Below, in pieces: positions 6,252 through 6,401 of a stretch of DNA of 6,401 bases. Source of the DNA: Bacteroidetes bacterium UBA2322. Lineage in GTDB: Bacteria > Bacteroidota > Bacteroidia > Chitinophagales > UBA2359. A program made the position numbers and the translations under genes. Position 1 is the stretch's first letter; each line of letters begins with the position of its first letter. Below the pieces are notes generated by a model, which saw nothing but the letters and a program-made list of their open reading frames with translations, was not told the origin of the DNA and did no database searches. Location: assembly GCA_002345145.1 (NCBI GenBank), contig DDVC01000231.1, positions 8,177 through 14,577 of the forward strand. Direction: 5' to 3'.

Positions 6252-6308
6252 CTCCTCTGCACTTGTGCTAATTTTAACTCTCTTCTGAATTTTGTGCCGT
6301 TATTAAAC

Positions 6309-6350
6309 AAAAAACACCCAAGAACAGATAGCCTGTTTTTGGGTGTTTTT
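6309..6350. terminator. Strong bidirectional intrinsic terminator
   Basis: An 18-bp stem pairs 6310-6327 with 6333-6350 around the loop ATAGC. Pairing is complete apart from one G-U wobble (G6322 with T6338). The core is CACCCAA/TTGGGTG, flanked by an A-run on the left and a T-run on the right, so it should stop transcription on both strands. It lies 58 bp after the protease stop codon and ends that transcript; on the other strand it would serve a convergent gene. Confidence 0.92.
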
Positions 6351-6368
6351 ATTTTGATAGGGTATGCC

Positions 6369-6401
6369 TTAGTTTGATGTAACCCACTTTCCGCACCCCC
6401 A
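6369..6401 (-). CDS. Possible C-terminal end of a convergent gene (partial)
   Basis: On the minus strand, one frame from the window edge reads WGCGKWVTSN and then TAA (6371-6369). The stop would lie 18 bp before the bidirectional terminator, as expected for the end of a convergent gene. Ten codons cannot show a family, and the other two minus-strand frames are also open here, so this rests only on the placement of the stop and terminator. Confidence 0.25.
   Translation of the reverse strand, partial: WGCGKWVTSN

Noticed and set aside
6257..6266. GCACTTGTGC inverted repeat just after the protease stop codon
   Set aside because: It is only 4 bp per arm with no T-run, and the strong terminator downstream explains the gene end.

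Overview
The window looks like a chromosomal segment of a Bacteroidota bacterium, probably from an environmental lineage. This rests on several things. The two peptidases are lipoproteins of types common in that phylum. The glycosyltransferase opens with a 'VLVAPLNWGLGHATRC' N-terminus typical of Bacteroidota homologues. None of the three gene starts has a Shine-Dalgarno sequence. Several intergenic stretches match the Bacteroidota promoter (TTTG / TAnnTTTG), and there are short heptamer and C-run/G-run repeats of a kind often seen between genes in this phylum. The genus cannot be told from the sequence.

Layout. Positions 1-168 are a heptanucleotide tandem array (TTATGAG/TTGTGAG) and 169-397 is featureless intergenic DNA. 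A large M1-family zinc aminopeptidase lipoprotein lies on the minus strand (398-3034). A 328-bp divergent intergenic region follows. It holds candidate back-to-back promoters, a terminator-like hairpin in the aminopeptidase leader, a nested hairpin, a GC-rich repeat element and a second, degenerate heptamer array that runs into the next start codon. On the plus strand come a MurG/UDP-glycosyltransferase-like GT-B glycosyltransferase (3363-4463) and then, after a 117-bp gap with a candidate promoter and a perfect palindrome, a secreted papain-like (C1A) cysteine protease lipoprotein with a C-terminal CARDB-like domain (4581-6251). A strong bidirectional terminator sits at 6309-6350. The last 33 bases may be the end of a convergent minus-strand gene.

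How the genes may work together. Both peptidases are predicted lipoproteins, so an endopeptidase (C1A) and an aminopeptidase (M1) could act in sequence on proteins or peptides outside the inner membrane. They are divergently transcribed and separated by an apparently cytoplasmic glycosyltransferase, so a shared pathway is only an inference. I see no phage, insertion-sequence, CRISPR, tRNA or rRNA signal. The three gene families are recognisable. The less ordinary content is the repeats and structured intergenic DNA, and the domain make-up of the protease.
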